Shown: positions 9,219 through 17,827 of the stretch, one piece after another
Layout: each line of letters opens with the position of its first letter
Numbering within the stretch: the first letter of the stretch is position 1
Source: Bacteroidota bacterium
GTDB taxonomy: Bacteria; Bacteroidota; Rhodothermia; Rhodothermales; JAHQVL01
Direction of reading: 5' to 3'
Assembly: GCA_039111535.1 (NCBI GenBank)
Contig: JBCCIM010000002.1
Coordinates: 28,366-92,365 of the forward strand
DNA: 64,000 nucleotides
Program-made: the position numbers and the translations under genes
The notes under the pieces: generated by a model
Told to the model about the DNA's origin: nothing
Seen by the model: only the letters and a program-made list of their open reading frames with translations
The model's database searches: none

Positions 9219-10223
9219 ATGCAGGTATTTGTGGTTAGGGTTGATTATGGGGCTCATACCCAGGCATTCAAAGACAATGGATATGCAGGTATCGGCTGGT
9301 TTGAGGATGCGCTGGCCGAAGAAGAGAAGAAGAATAAGGAAAAGCTGCGCACTGCGTACGAACTAGTTTACCCCGATCATAAACCTGGAAGGTCAGCACA
9401 AAATGTGAGTCAGATTTACCGCTTCTTGAATGCAGTTGAAGACGGTGATGTAGTTCTTACTCCATATAACGACAGCAGAATGATCGCCGGCCGTGTAGTA
9501 GGAAAATCATATGCCCAAACGGACACTTCTTCTCCCTATACCCATCGCATCAAGGTAAAATGGAATAAGCAGATCCTCAATCGTAAAGATTTTTCAATAC
9601 CGCTCCAAAACACGCTCCGGAGTATGCTTACGGTTTTTCGTGTCAATCAGATCGGGGAAGTATGTCAGGCCGCCGGCTTCCCTTATGATGGTGACGACGC
9701 GATATCGGTCGCCCGCAAAAAAGTCAAGGAACAAGACTACTACGAACCCATCCGCAATTTACTTCTAGAGTTGGACGATAAGGAGTTTGAGGTCCTTGTA
9801 AGCTACCTTTTGCAGACTATGGGCTTTTCACCAACCAAAGACCCCATCAGTACAAGAGGTGCTGATGGCGGCACTGACTTCGAGGGAGAACTCAATGTAC
9901 AAGGTATTGCAACTATCTTTCTTCAGGTCCAGGTAAAACGATATAAGCAAACCAACAAAGTGCAGGAAAGCGCCATCCGAAACTTTAGAGGTGCACTTAA
10001 ACGTGACGCCCACGCCTGTTTTATCACATTGTCCAGTTATAGTAAAAAGGCCAAGAATAGCGCTAACGACCCGGACAAAGTACCCATTCAACTTGTCAAC
10101 GGTGATCAATTTATAGACATTCTGACCGCACAATACGACCATGTAATCGATCTACTGCACACAGAGGACCAGGACGAACTAGCTAACAAGCTAAATTTCA
10201 AGAAAGTACTTGTCCCTGGATGA
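9219..10223 (+). CDS. Mrr-like restriction endonuclease with N-terminal accessory domain
   Basis: Predicted DNA endonuclease. The C-terminal half (about residues 175-320) carries the Mrr catalytic pattern: FEVLVSYLLQTMGF, then ADGGTDFEG with the metal-binding Asp, then FLQVQVKRYK with the Q-x-K pair, then a Rossmann-like strand CFITLSSYSKKA. The N-terminal ~160 residues resemble the EVE/PUA-like modules found ahead of Mrr domains, which can read modified bases, but I cannot prove that fold. It is inserted between hsdR and hsdM with 4-bp and 28-bp gaps, so it is probably co-transcribed with them. It may be a type IV-like partner cutting DNA that escapes the type I enzyme. Confidence 0.85.
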   Translation: MQVFVVRVDYGAHTQAFKDNGYAGIGWFEDALAEEEKKNKEKLRTAYELVYPDHKPGRSAQNVSQIYRFLNAVEDGDVVLTPYNDSRMIAGRVVGKSYAQTDTSSPYTHRIKVKWNKQILNRKDFSIPLQNTLRSMLTVFRVNQIGEVCQAAGFPYDGDDAISVARKKVKEQDYYEPIRNLLLELDDKEFEVLVSYLLQTMGFSPTKDPISTRGADGGTDFEGELNVQGIATIFLQVQVKRYKQTNKVQESAIRNFRGALKRDAHACFITLSSYSKKAKNSANDPDKVPIQLVNGDQFIDILTAQYDHVIDLLHTEDQDELANKLNFKKVLVPG

Positions 10224-10251
10224 ACTCTAAACCTAAACCCTAAATTCGATA

Positions 10252-11679
10252 GTGTCTCTTTCGCCTACTGTAAAATCTATCCAGGACATTATGCGGCAAG
10301 ACGCCGGCGTGGACGGCGATGCTCAGCGCATTTCACAACTGGTCTGGATGCTGTTTCTCAAGATCTTCGATACAAAGGAAGAAGAATATGAAATGATGGA
10401 GGAGGGCTACCGCTCCCCCATCCCCGAGACGCTACGCTGGAGAAGTTGGGCGGCTGACGATGAAGGCATAACGGGCGACTCGCTCCTGGACTTCATCAAC
10501 AACGAGCTTTTTCCAGGACTGAAAGAAGTCCAAACCACTGATCAACGCGGGCTGGTAGTACGGAGCATTTTCGAGGATTCGTATAACTACATGAAGTCGG
10601 GCACCCTCCTCCGGCAGGTTGCGAACAAGATCAACGAAATCGACTTCGTCTCCTCAAAAGAGCGACACCACTTTAACGACATTTACGAGAAGATCCTCAA
10701 AGACCTCCAGAGTGCCGGCAATTCTGGCGAATACTACACGCCGCGTGCTGTAACCCGGTTTATGGTGGAGATGACAGACCCGAAGCTGGGAGACACGGTC
10801 TTCGATCCCGCATGCGGTACGGGTGGCTTCCTGGTAGATACCATCGAACATTTGAGGCGTAAAGGTATCAAGTCGGTCGATGAACGTGCGCAACTCCAGC
10901 GTATGATCCGAGGTGTGGAAAAGAAGCCGTTGCCCCATATGCTGTGCCTGACGAACCTCATCCTTCACGACGTCGAAGTACCCAATGTAAAGCGGGATAA
11001 CTCGCTGGCGGCTCCACTGCGTTCTTATGGCCCCGGAGATCAAGTAAACATCATTGTTACCAATCCTCCCTTTGGTGGTACAGAAGAACCGGGTATTGAA
11101 AACAATTTCCCCGAAGCATACCGCACCCGAGAAACCGCTGACCTTTTTCTGGTGCTGATTATGCGTCTGCTCAGGCCGGCCGGCCGATCCGCCATTGTAT
11201 TACCGGATGGGGCATTGTTTGGAGAAGGCACTAAAACGCGCATCAAAGAGAAACTGCTGGAAGAGTGCAACCTGCATACCATCGTGCGCCTACCTAAAGG
11301 TGTATTTGCGCCGTACACGAGCATTAATACCAACCTACTGTTCTTCACCAAAGGAGAACCGACAACCGAGATCTGGTACTACGAGCACCCTTATCCGAAA
11401 GGGTATAAAAGCTACTCGAAGACGAAACCGATACGCATCGATGAATTTGAGCCGGAAAAAGCGTGGTGGGACAACCGTGAAGAGAGCGAGTACGCATGGC
11501 GGGTATCCATCGACGAGATCAAGCAGCGTGACTATAACCTGGACATCAAGAACCCGAACACCGAAGATGACGGCCCCGGCGATCCGGACACCCTGTTGGC
11601 AAAATATGAGCTGATCCAGGCCGGCGTGAAGCAGACCCGTGAAGCGCTCAAAAAGGAATTGATGGAGGCGCTTGGATGA
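10252..11679 (+). CDS. hsdM: Type I restriction-modification M subunit (N6-adenine methyltransferase)
   Basis: Methylates adenine in the recognition site using S-adenosylmethionine and protects host DNA; also part of the restriction complex. The N-terminal helical HsdM domain is followed by the SAM-binding motif FDPACGTGGF (from residue 184) and the catalytic motif TNPPFGG (NPPF from residue 271). A GTG codon is the best start, because MSLSPTVKSIQDIMRQ is the usual N-terminus of these proteins. The stop overlaps the hsdS start by 4 bp (ATGA), a classic translationally coupled pair. Confidence 0.96.
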   Translation: MSLSPTVKSIQDIMRQDAGVDGDAQRISQLVWMLFLKIFDTKEEEYEMMEEGYRSPIPETLRWRSWAADDEGITGDSLLDFINNELFPGLKEVQTTDQRGLVVRSIFEDSYNYMKSGTLLRQVANKINEIDFVSSKERHHFNDIYEKILKDLQSAGNSGEYYTPRAVTRFMVEMTDPKLGDTVFDPACGTGGFLVDTIEHLRRKGIKSVDERAQLQRMIRGVEKKPLPHMLCLTNLILHDVEVPNVKRDNSLAAPLRSYGPGDQVNIIVTNPPFGGTEEPGIENNFPEAYRTRETADLFLVLIMRLLRPAGRSAIVLPDGALFGEGTKTRIKEKLLEECNLHTIVRLPKGVFAPYTSINTNLLFFTKGEPTTEIWYYEHPYPKGYKSYSKTKPIRIDEFEPEKAWWDNREESEYAWRVSIDEIKQRDYNLDIKNPNTEDDGPGDPDTLLAKYELIQAGVKQTREALKKELMEALG

Positions 11680-13361
11680 GGGAAATCGAGATGTTGATAG
11701 AGCGCTTCGACCTTCTCCTGGATGCGCCGGACAGTGTTTCTAAGTTGCGGCACTTGATCCTGGATGTCGCGATTCGTGGGAAGTTGGTGGATCAGGACCC
11801 GAACGACGAGCCGGCTTCGGTACTGCTGGAACGAATTGCGGAGGAGAAGGCACGGCTGGTGAAGGAAGGGAAGATAAAGAAGCCGAAAAAGCTGCCGGCG
11901 ATTGATCCTGATGAGGTGCCATTTGAGTTGCCGGCGGAGTGGAAATTTTTCAGATTCGGTTTTGCTTTCGATATCCAAGGAGGGACACAACCCCCAAAGA
12001 GTACTTTTATGGACTCGCCGGGGCAAGGATATATTCGGCTTCTTCAGATCAGGGATTTTGGCACGAAGCCCGTGCCTACTTATGTTCCAGAAGATCGCGT
12101 TCGAAGGTTTTGTACAGAAGACGATATACTGATTGGCAGGTATGGAGCTTCTGTTGGAAAAATCTTTACAGGAATGCGTGGAGCGTACAACGTCGCACTT
12201 GCCAAGCTGGTTTATCCCAATGGTGCTTTTGCAAAAGAGTACCTAATAAATATGCTACGAACGGGTTTATTTCAAAACCCCGTAACTGGAATTTCTCGCT
12301 CCGCTCAAGCTGGTTTCAATAAGGGTGACTTATTTCCCCTTATTCTTCCCCTACCTCCCCTCCCCGAACAACACCGCATCGTCGCGAAAGTAGACCAGCT
12401 CATGGCCCTGTGCGACGAACTGGAGCAACAGCAGGCTGAACGCGAGAAGGTACGTGTAAAAGCCAACAGCGCGGCCGTACAGACCCTCTTGGCATGTAAC
12501 AGCCCAACCATCTTCACCCGTAACTGGAAACGCATTCGGGACAACTTTGACCTGCTGTACAGTGACCCCGCTAACGTCCAGGAACTTCGCCAGGGCATCT
12601 TACAACTCGCCGTCCAGGGTAAGCTCGTCCCGCAAGATGTGAACGATGAGCCGGCGTCGGTGCTGCTGGAACGGATTACGGAGGAGAAGGCGCGGTTAGT
12701 GAAGGAAGGGAAGATCAAGAAGGATAAACCTTTTTCTAACCTGATATCGGATGTCCCACCTTTCGAAATTCCGGTTACATGGCAATGGACAACCTTGCAA
12801 TCAATTTTCGAAATTTCGCGAGGAGGATCCCCTCGACCTAGTGGTGATCCACTCTATTTTGGTGGCAACATCCCCTGGATTACAGTCTATGAAATCACCA
12901 AAGATGATGAAAAATATCTAACAAGAACAAAGGATGGGTTGACAGAGGAAGGAAAGAAAAAGAGTCGACTGATAAGCCCTGATGATTTGCTGATCACCAA
13001 TAGTGGAGCCACATTGGGCGTTCCCAAAATTAGTTTGATTAGCGGTTGTATAAATGACGGTGTAGCCGTCTTACGAAACTTTCACTCTTTCGAAATAAAC
13101 AACTACTCATATTTATACTTGTATCAACAAACGTCCTCGTTTCGAAATATAAACCAAGGACAAGGACAACCTAACTTGAATACCAGTATTTTAGCTTCCT
13201 GGCATTTTCCTCTCCCACCGTTACCCGAACAACGCCGCATCGTCGCCAAGGTAGACCAGCTCATGGCCCAGTGCGACGAACTAGAGACCAAATTAGCGAC
13301 CTCACAGGGCGTCTCTAGCCGGCTCCTGGAAGCCGTTGTGGCCGGTGTTGTTGACTCTTAA
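11676..13361 (+). CDS. hsdS: Type I restriction-modification specificity subunit with two target-recognition domains
   Basis: Determines the DNA sequence bound by the HsdR-M-S complex. Two TRDs are visible, each preceded by a nearly identical conserved block (NDEPASVLLERI...EEKARLVKEGKIKK) and each closed by LPPLPEQ(H/R)RIVAKVDQLMA followed by CDELE, the helical spacer. The TRDs themselves (about residues 90-225 and 365-510) are unlike each other, so the target should be bipartite. The paired conserved blocks are also close repeats at DNA level (11801-11882 against 12641-12722), which makes domain exchange by recombination possible. It overlaps hsdM by 4 bp and ends 3 bp before darT. Confidence 0.96.
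   Translation: MREIEMLIERFDLLLDAPDSVSKLRHLILDVAIRGKLVDQDPNDEPASVLLERIAEEKARLVKEGKIKKPKKLPAIDPDEVPFELPAEWKFFRFGFAFDIQGGTQPPKSTFMDSPGQGYIRLLQIRDFGTKPVPTYVPEDRVRRFCTEDDILIGRYGASVGKIFTGMRGAYNVALAKLVYPNGAFAKEYLINMLRTGLFQNPVTGISRSAQAGFNKGDLFPLILPLPPLPEQHRIVAKVDQLMALCDELEQQQAEREKVRVKANSAAVQTLLACNSPTIFTRNWKRIRDNFDLLYSDPANVQELRQGILQLAVQGKLVPQDVNDEPASVLLERITEEKARLVKEGKIKKDKPFSNLISDVPPFEIPVTWQWTTLQSIFEISRGGSPRPSGDPLYFGGNIPWITVYEITKDDEKYLTRTKDGLTEEGKKKSRLISPDDLLITNSGATLGVPKISLISGCINDGVAVLRNFHSFEINNYSYLYLYQQTSSFRNINQGQGQPNLNTSILASWHFPLPPLPEQRRIVAKVDQLMAQCDELETKLATSQGVSSRLLEAVVAGVVDS
11801..11882 (+). repeat. hsdS internal direct repeat, copy 1
   Basis: 82 bp that recur at 12641-12722, exactly 840 bp downstream, with 9 mismatches by my alignment. 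They encode the conserved block ahead of each target-recognition domain. A second pair (about 12354-12424 and 13215-13285) encodes the block after each domain. Confidence 0.85.
12641..12722 (+). repeat. hsdS internal direct repeat, copy 2
   Basis: Second copy of the 82-bp block at 11801-11882. Recombination between the copies would remove or swap one target-recognition domain while keeping frame, because the spacing (840 bp) is a multiple of three. Confidence 0.85.
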
Positions 13362-13364
13362 TAA

Positions 13365-13970
13365 ATGGACCCACGCCTCCTCTACCATATCACTCCTATC
13401 AGCAACCTCTCCCGTATCTTGGAAGCCGGGGGCCTTTTGCCGCATAATCGTCTCGTAGCCGGCGCTTACACCGACGTTTCACATGCACATATTCAAGAAC
13501 GGCGGGCGCATCGTCAAATCCCGTGCGGACCGCGAGGCACATTACACGACTATGTCCCTTTTTTCTTTTGCAATCGCCCTCCCATGCTGTATTCGATCCA
13601 CAAAAAGGGCCGACAGCGAGACATGATCTATATCGTGACTTCCATTGAAAAAGTACGCGAAAACAACCACCGATTTGTCTTTTCTGACGGCCATGCGGCA
13701 ATGCGGTTCAGCAATTTCTACGACAACGAAACCGCAATCGAAAATATAGACTGGCCTCTAATGAAAGCGACCTACTGGACCGATACCGTAGACGATACTG
13801 ATCGGCAAAGAAGAAGGCAGGCCGAGTTCCTTATCCATGATTTTGTGCCTGTGTCTTCCTGGCTAGGCATTGCGGTGCAATCTCAGCGCATGGAAACCAG
13901 TGTCAAAAAAATCTTAGCCGAATTCGATCTGGATGTATACATAAATATCAAGAACGACTGGTATTATTGA
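13365..13970 (+). CDS. darT: DarT toxin, DNA thymidine ADP-ribosyltransferase
   Basis: DarT enzymes attach ADP-ribose from NAD+ to thymidine in single-stranded DNA, blocking replication; they act as toxins and in phage defence. The 201-residue length and hallmark segments are present: LLYHITPISNL at the N-terminus, HIQERRAHR with the conserved Arg region, and RRQAEFLIHDFVP containing the likely catalytic Glu at residue 154. It starts 3 bp after hsdS and is followed by darG, so toxin and antitoxin share the transcript of the restriction genes. Family assignment is strong; the activity of this copy is inferred. Confidence 0.93.
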   Translation: MDPRLLYHITPISNLSRILEAGGLLPHNRLVAGAYTDVSHAHIQERRAHRQIPCGPRGTLHDYVPFFFCNRPPMLYSIHKKGRQRDMIYIVTSIEKVRENNHRFVFSDGHAAMRFSNFYDNETAIENIDWPLMKATYWTDTVDDTDRQRRRQAEFLIHDFVPVSSWLGIAVQSQRMETSVKKILAEFDLDVYINIKNDWYY

Positions 13971-14030
13971 TCCTTTTTGACACAAAATCGTAGTATATTT
14001 GAACAGTTACACTGTGAAACAACGCCTGCC

Positions 14031-15122
14031 ATGATACACCTGAAACGCGGCAACTTACTGGAAGCCTCTGCCGAGGCACTGGTCAACACGGTAAATTGTG
14101 TTGGCGTCATGGGTAAAGGCATTGCGCTGCAATTCAAACAGGCATATCCGGAGAATTACAAGATCTACAAAAAAGTTTGTGACCAGCATGCACTCAAAAC
14201 GGGTATGATGCTGGTGCATGATCGCGGCGGACTCGAAAAATCGGCTGATCCCCCCCGATATATCATCAATTTCCCCACAAAAAATCACTGGCGTGGAAAA
14301 TCTAAAATGGCAGACATCGAATCAGGTCTCCAGGCGCTGATCGAAGAAATCCATACACGCGAAATCAAGTCTATTGCTATCCCGCCGCTTGGCTGCGGCA
14401 ATGGTGGTCTGAACTGGAACGATGTTCGAACACGAATTGAACAGGCGTTTGCTGTATTGCCTGACGTAGAAGTGCAGTTATTCGCCCCCGGTAATGCACC
14501 GACGGCTGACAAAATCCCGATTCGTACAAAAAAGCCGAATATGACCCAAGGTACAGCGCTGATCGTGTTTTTAATGGCATTATACAAGGTAATGAACTAC
14601 AAAATTGGATTGCTCGAAATTCAGAAGTTGCTCTATTTTTTGCAGGCCAGCGGCGTCCCGCTCAAGCTCGACTTCAAAAAAGAGCGATATGGTCCTTACG
14701 CCGAAGCCGTTCATCATATGTTGCAACGAATGGCCGGCCACTACATTGAGGGATATGGTGACCGCGCAGACATAAAAACCGAGCTAACGCTAAGCCCCAA
14801 CGCCATTAGCGAGGCAAAGAAATGGCTGGAGCAACAAGAGGAACGAGAGTTATTAAGTTCGCATCTTACCCGTATCCGAGAACTCGCGGAAGGGTTTGAA
14901 TCACCGTATGGCATGGAGTTACTTGCATCAACACATTGGGTTTTTCAAGAAGATGGGGAAACTGCAAAGGACCCAGAAAAAGCAATCGCTGCCTTACATG
15001 CATGGAACGAGCGAAAACGCAAGCAACTTAAGCCCGAGCACATCATTGTAGCGTGGGATCACCTGCGCGAATTAGGCTGGGTAAATCTACCCTCCAGCGC
15101 ACGTGTAACGGGAAGTCATTGA
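14031..15122 (+). CDS. darG: DarG antitoxin, macrodomain ADP-ribosyl glycohydrolase
   Basis: Removes ADP-ribose from DNA and binds DarT, neutralising the toxin. The N-terminal macrodomain shows NTVNCVGVMGKGIALQFK and IAIPPLGCGNGGLNW, the ADP-ribose-binding loops; the C-terminal ~200 residues match the DarG tail (LLEIQKLLYFLQ, KERYGPYAEAVHHML), known to contact the toxin. ATG 14031 (MIHLKRGNLLEA) matches the usual DarG start; an in-frame TTG at 13977, 6 bp after darT, would add 18 residues. It is the last gene of the restriction-DarTG run. Confidence 0.93.
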   Translation: MIHLKRGNLLEASAEALVNTVNCVGVMGKGIALQFKQAYPENYKIYKKVCDQHALKTGMMLVHDRGGLEKSADPPRYIINFPTKNHWRGKSKMADIESGLQALIEEIHTREIKSIAIPPLGCGNGGLNWNDVRTRIEQAFAVLPDVEVQLFAPGNAPTADKIPIRTKKPNMTQGTALIVFLMALYKVMNYKIGLLEIQKLLYFLQASGVPLKLDFKKERYGPYAEAVHHMLQRMAGHYIEGYGDRADIKTELTLSPNAISEAKKWLEQQEERELLSSHLTRIRELAEGFESPYGMELLASTHWVFQEDGETAKDPEKAIAALHAWNERKRKQLKPEHIIVAWDHLRELGWVNLPSSARVTGSH

Positions 15123-15223
15123 CACTAATCTGAACGCTTCTCTAGCTGGCTCTTGAAAGCCGTCGTGGTAAATTAAGTACATTTCTGAAAACAAATCTGG
15201 GAACCATTTTTCTGGGCCAACCT

Positions 15224-15249
15224 TAAACCTTACAATAACGTAAGGTTTA
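15224..15249 (+). promoter_or_regulatory. Perfect dyad, probable operator of the MerR-like gene
   Basis: Arms taaaccttac and gtaaggttta are perfect inverted repeats (10 bp each) around a 6-bp spacer, ending one base before the ATG at 15251. An ACCTTAC/GTAAGGT core is the usual look of MerR-family operators. Autoregulation is the natural reading; a start-codon-blocking RNA hairpin is the alternative. Confidence 0.65.
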
Positions 15250-15250
15250 C

Positions 15251-16054
15251 ATGAAGACATCTCAAAGCGCCGTTTTTCGTGGCGACGGTTTCGACCGCAC
15301 TGCGATAGACTATGTAACAACCGACAAAGGCAAAAATGCCTCAGCGTTCCTAAACGAAAGTCGCTTCACCGTGAAGGAAGCAGAAGTAACCTCACGCGTG
15401 GCAAATTACTGGGAAAGCCAAGGACTGATAAATGTTGAACGTGATGGCGAAAAAGGCTGGCGTAAATTCAGCATTATCGATCTGGTCTGGTTAAAAACCG
15501 TAACCAAGCTTAGAAACTTTGGCTGGTCCATCGACAAGCTAAAAGAAGTCCAGACCAGCCTATTCGAGGGGCCGGCGTTTATCGACAAGAATAAACGCCG
15601 CATTTCCTTTTTTGAAATTTACATCGCGATGGCGCTGACCCTTCGAAAGCCTGTCTACCTGCTGGTTTTCCAGGATGGAATCGCAGAACCCGTTTATTAC
15701 GAGCAGTACAGTGCAACCCTGCGTTTCTTCGAGTTGAAGGATTACACCGTACTCCACATAAACCCCATCCTACAATCAATTTTCCCCAATTCGGATCTTA
15801 CGCCGCTTTTTGAGCAGACCGTAGAAGTCGATGACAATGAATTCGAAGTGCTTTTTGCTCTTCGTACGGGGAATTATGAGAGTATTACCGTCCGGAGTAA
15901 GAATGGACAACCCAAGACACTGGAGCTTGAAGAACGTGTGGATGCTCCCACTGTTTTTCAGTTGCTCAACGAGCACGACTTCCAGGACATGACCGTTAAG
16001 CGTAGGGATGGAAAGATCCTCAATGCCAAACGCACCATCATTAAAAACTTTTAA
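15251..16054 (+). CDS. MerR-like HTH transcriptional regulator
   Basis: Residues ~35-105 form a winged-helix MerR-type DNA-binding domain (FTVKEAEVTSRVANYWESQGLI, then GWRKFSIIDLVWLKTVTKLR with the wing and helix). The C-terminal ~150 residues are not a known ligand-binding module that I recognise; they are rich in beta-like strands and may be the sensor. A perfect inverted repeat directly ahead of the start suggests autoregulation. It lies 128 bp after darG and upstream of the recombinase module, so it may control excision or the defence operon. 267 residues is longer than a minimal MerR protein. Confidence 0.75.
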   Translation: MKTSQSAVFRGDGFDRTAIDYVTTDKGKNASAFLNESRFTVKEAEVTSRVANYWESQGLINVERDGEKGWRKFSIIDLVWLKTVTKLRNFGWSIDKLKEVQTSLFEGPAFIDKNKRRISFFEIYIAMALTLRKPVYLLVFQDGIAEPVYYEQYSATLRFFELKDYTVLHINPILQSIFPNSDLTPLFEQTVEVDDNEFEVLFALRTGNYESITVRSKNGQPKTLELEERVDAPTVFQLLNEHDFQDMTVKRRDGKILNAKRTIIKNF

Positions 16055-16140
16055 CGACATGCTAACCGGAAGCCCCGGAGGCCTTTTTCAAACCGGTGTG
16101 CTGACTGGAGACCCCAGAGGCGTACCTTTCGGAAGGAATT

Positions 16141-16341
16141 ATGCTTTCCCTCGAAAGATGCGCGGAGATCCTGAACAGCAACGGTGAAAACTATACCGAT
16201 GACGAAATAAAGCAAGCTAGAGACTTTTTGTATCAGCTAGCTTCTATCGACTATGAGATCTTCAAAAGCCAAACCGAAGAAACAGAACGCAGTGATCTAC
16301 ACTCGCGTGTCGACCGACGAACAGGCCGAAAAGGGGTATAG
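16141..16341 (+). CDS. Small conserved protein preceding the recombinase
   Basis: A 66-residue product whose first ~40 residues (MLSLERCAEILNSNGENY, then helical TDDEIKQARDFLYQLASIDYEIFK) resemble short acidic helical proteins that commonly sit just upstream of serine recombinases in Bacteroidota elements. Its 3' end overlaps the recombinase start out of frame by 89 bp, so the C-terminal third is constrained by the other gene and looks unlike the rest. The function is unknown; translational coupling to, or an accessory role for, the recombinase is likely. Confidence 0.6.
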   Translation: MLSLERCAEILNSNGENYTDDEIKQARDFLYQLASIDYEIFKSQTEETERSDLHSRVDRRTGRKGV

Positions 16342-17827
16342 CCTCAGGTACCAGGACGAGCGGTTAAGAACCTACTGCCGCCTAAATGACATCGAAGTGG
16401 TCGAACATTATCAAGACGACGCTTCGGCGAAAACCTTCGAGCGACCCGCCTTTCAGGAATTTCTCCAGTTTATCAACGCAAATGCTGATAAGGTGGACCT
16501 GTTTATTTTTCTGAAATGGGATCGGTTTGCCCGAAATGCTGAATCCGCATATGCCATGATCCGCCTTCTCGAATCGAAGGGGATCATGGTGTACTGCGTG
16601 GAGCAGCCTGTTGATCTCAGCGTCCCCGAGAACAAGTTCATGCTGGCATTCTATCTGGTTGCCCCAGAAGTAGAGAACGACCGGCGAGGACTCAACACCA
16701 TGACCGGTATGCGGCGAGCAAAGTTAGAGGGGCGCTGGGTCGGCATGGCTCCAAAGGGGTACAAAAATGCCCGTGACGCAGCGAACAGACCCATCGTAAT
16801 TCCTAATGATGACGCCCGATTCATCCGTCTAGCTTACGAGAAAATGGCAGAAGGGGCATACTACATGGAGGAAATCCGACGCGAATTAAACCGCATGGGA
16901 TTTGTGTGTAGCAAGAACATCTTCACCAAGATGCTCCAGAACCCGTTTTATATCGGCAAGATTACCGTGCCGGCGTATCGTGACGAGCCGGAGGAAACCG
17001 TGGAAGGAATTCATGAAGCCCTGATCGACGAAGCTCTGTTCTACAGGGTACAGGATATTATCCAGCGGGCTAACGGCAAACGTAAAGAAGTACCAAAGCG
17101 CCAGCATTCAGAGCTACCGTTGCGAGGCTTTCTGGTATGCCGGCAATGTGGCGGTAATTTGACAGGCAGCAAGACGCGTGGTAATGGTGGGCAGTATTAC
17201 TACTACCACTGCCAGCACGGCTGTAAGGAGCGTTTCCGCGCTACTGAAGCCAACGATAGATTTACCGACTACCTGAAAGCAATTAAACCACCAGAAGAGA
17301 TTGCCCTGTTGTACCTGCACATCATGGAAGACATTTTCAGGCAGAAAGAAGGCAACAAGAGCGATGCCCTGGCGCGGGTAGAACGGGACATCAGAAAACA
17401 GGAGGAGCGCCTTACGTCAGCAACCGAAAAGTATATAGACGACAAAATCGGAGCGGATGCGTACGAACGACTGGAGGGCCGGCTGAGGCATCGACTTCAG
17501 GAGCTAGAAGCGGAGCGCCGAAACCTGGAGGAAATGGAAACCGATTTCGACAGGTATGCCCGGTACGGTATGGCGTTGATTTCTGATCTACCCGGTTACT
17601 TCCAAAAGGCAGAGTTACCCATTCAACAGAAAATGGTTGGTTTAATATTCCCGGAAAAGCTAACGTACGACCAGGGCAATTATCGAACCACGCGACTGAA
17701 CGAGGCAATCGCCCTTTTCAACCGCAAAAAGGCCGATATTGAGGCAAAAAACAAAGGGCTGACCGCTTCAGTAAACGATCAGCCCTCGGAGGTTGCCCTA
17801 CCAGGACTCGAACCTGGATCCTCCTGA
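16253..17827 (+). CDS. Large serine recombinase (integrase/excisionase of the island)
   Basis: Site-specific recombinase that would integrate and excise the island. The catalytic N-terminal domain shows VIYTRVSTDEQ with the nucleophilic Ser at residue 20 and KWDRFARN; the recombinase domain follows (GMAPKGYKNA), then a zinc ribbon (CRQCGG and CQHGC, ~residues 299-323) and a coiled-coil region (~360-430). At 524 aa it has full large-serine-recombinase length. The final codons encode EVALPGLEPGSS, which is the complement of a tRNA 3' end, so the gene runs into the att site. This placement makes it the likely enzyme for this element. Confidence 0.93.
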   Translation: MRSSKAKPKKQNAVIYTRVSTDEQAEKGYSLRYQDERLRTYCRLNDIEVVEHYQDDASAKTFERPAFQEFLQFINANADKVDLFIFLKWDRFARNAESAYAMIRLLESKGIMVYCVEQPVDLSVPENKFMLAFYLVAPEVENDRRGLNTMTGMRRAKLEGRWVGMAPKGYKNARDAANRPIVIPNDDARFIRLAYEKMAEGAYYMEEIRRELNRMGFVCSKNIFTKMLQNPFYIGKITVPAYRDEPEETVEGIHEALIDEALFYRVQDIIQRANGKRKEVPKRQHSELPLRGFLVCRQCGGNLTGSKTRGNGGQYYYYHCQHGCKERFRATEANDRFTDYLKAIKPPEEIALLYLHIMEDIFRQKEGNKSDALARVERDIRKQEERLTSATEKYIDDKIGADAYERLEGRLRHRLQELEAERRNLEEMETDFDRYARYGMALISDLPGYFQKAELPIQQKMVGLIFPEKLTYDQGNYRTTRLNEAIALFNRKKADIEAKNKGLTASVNDQPSEVALPGLEPGSS

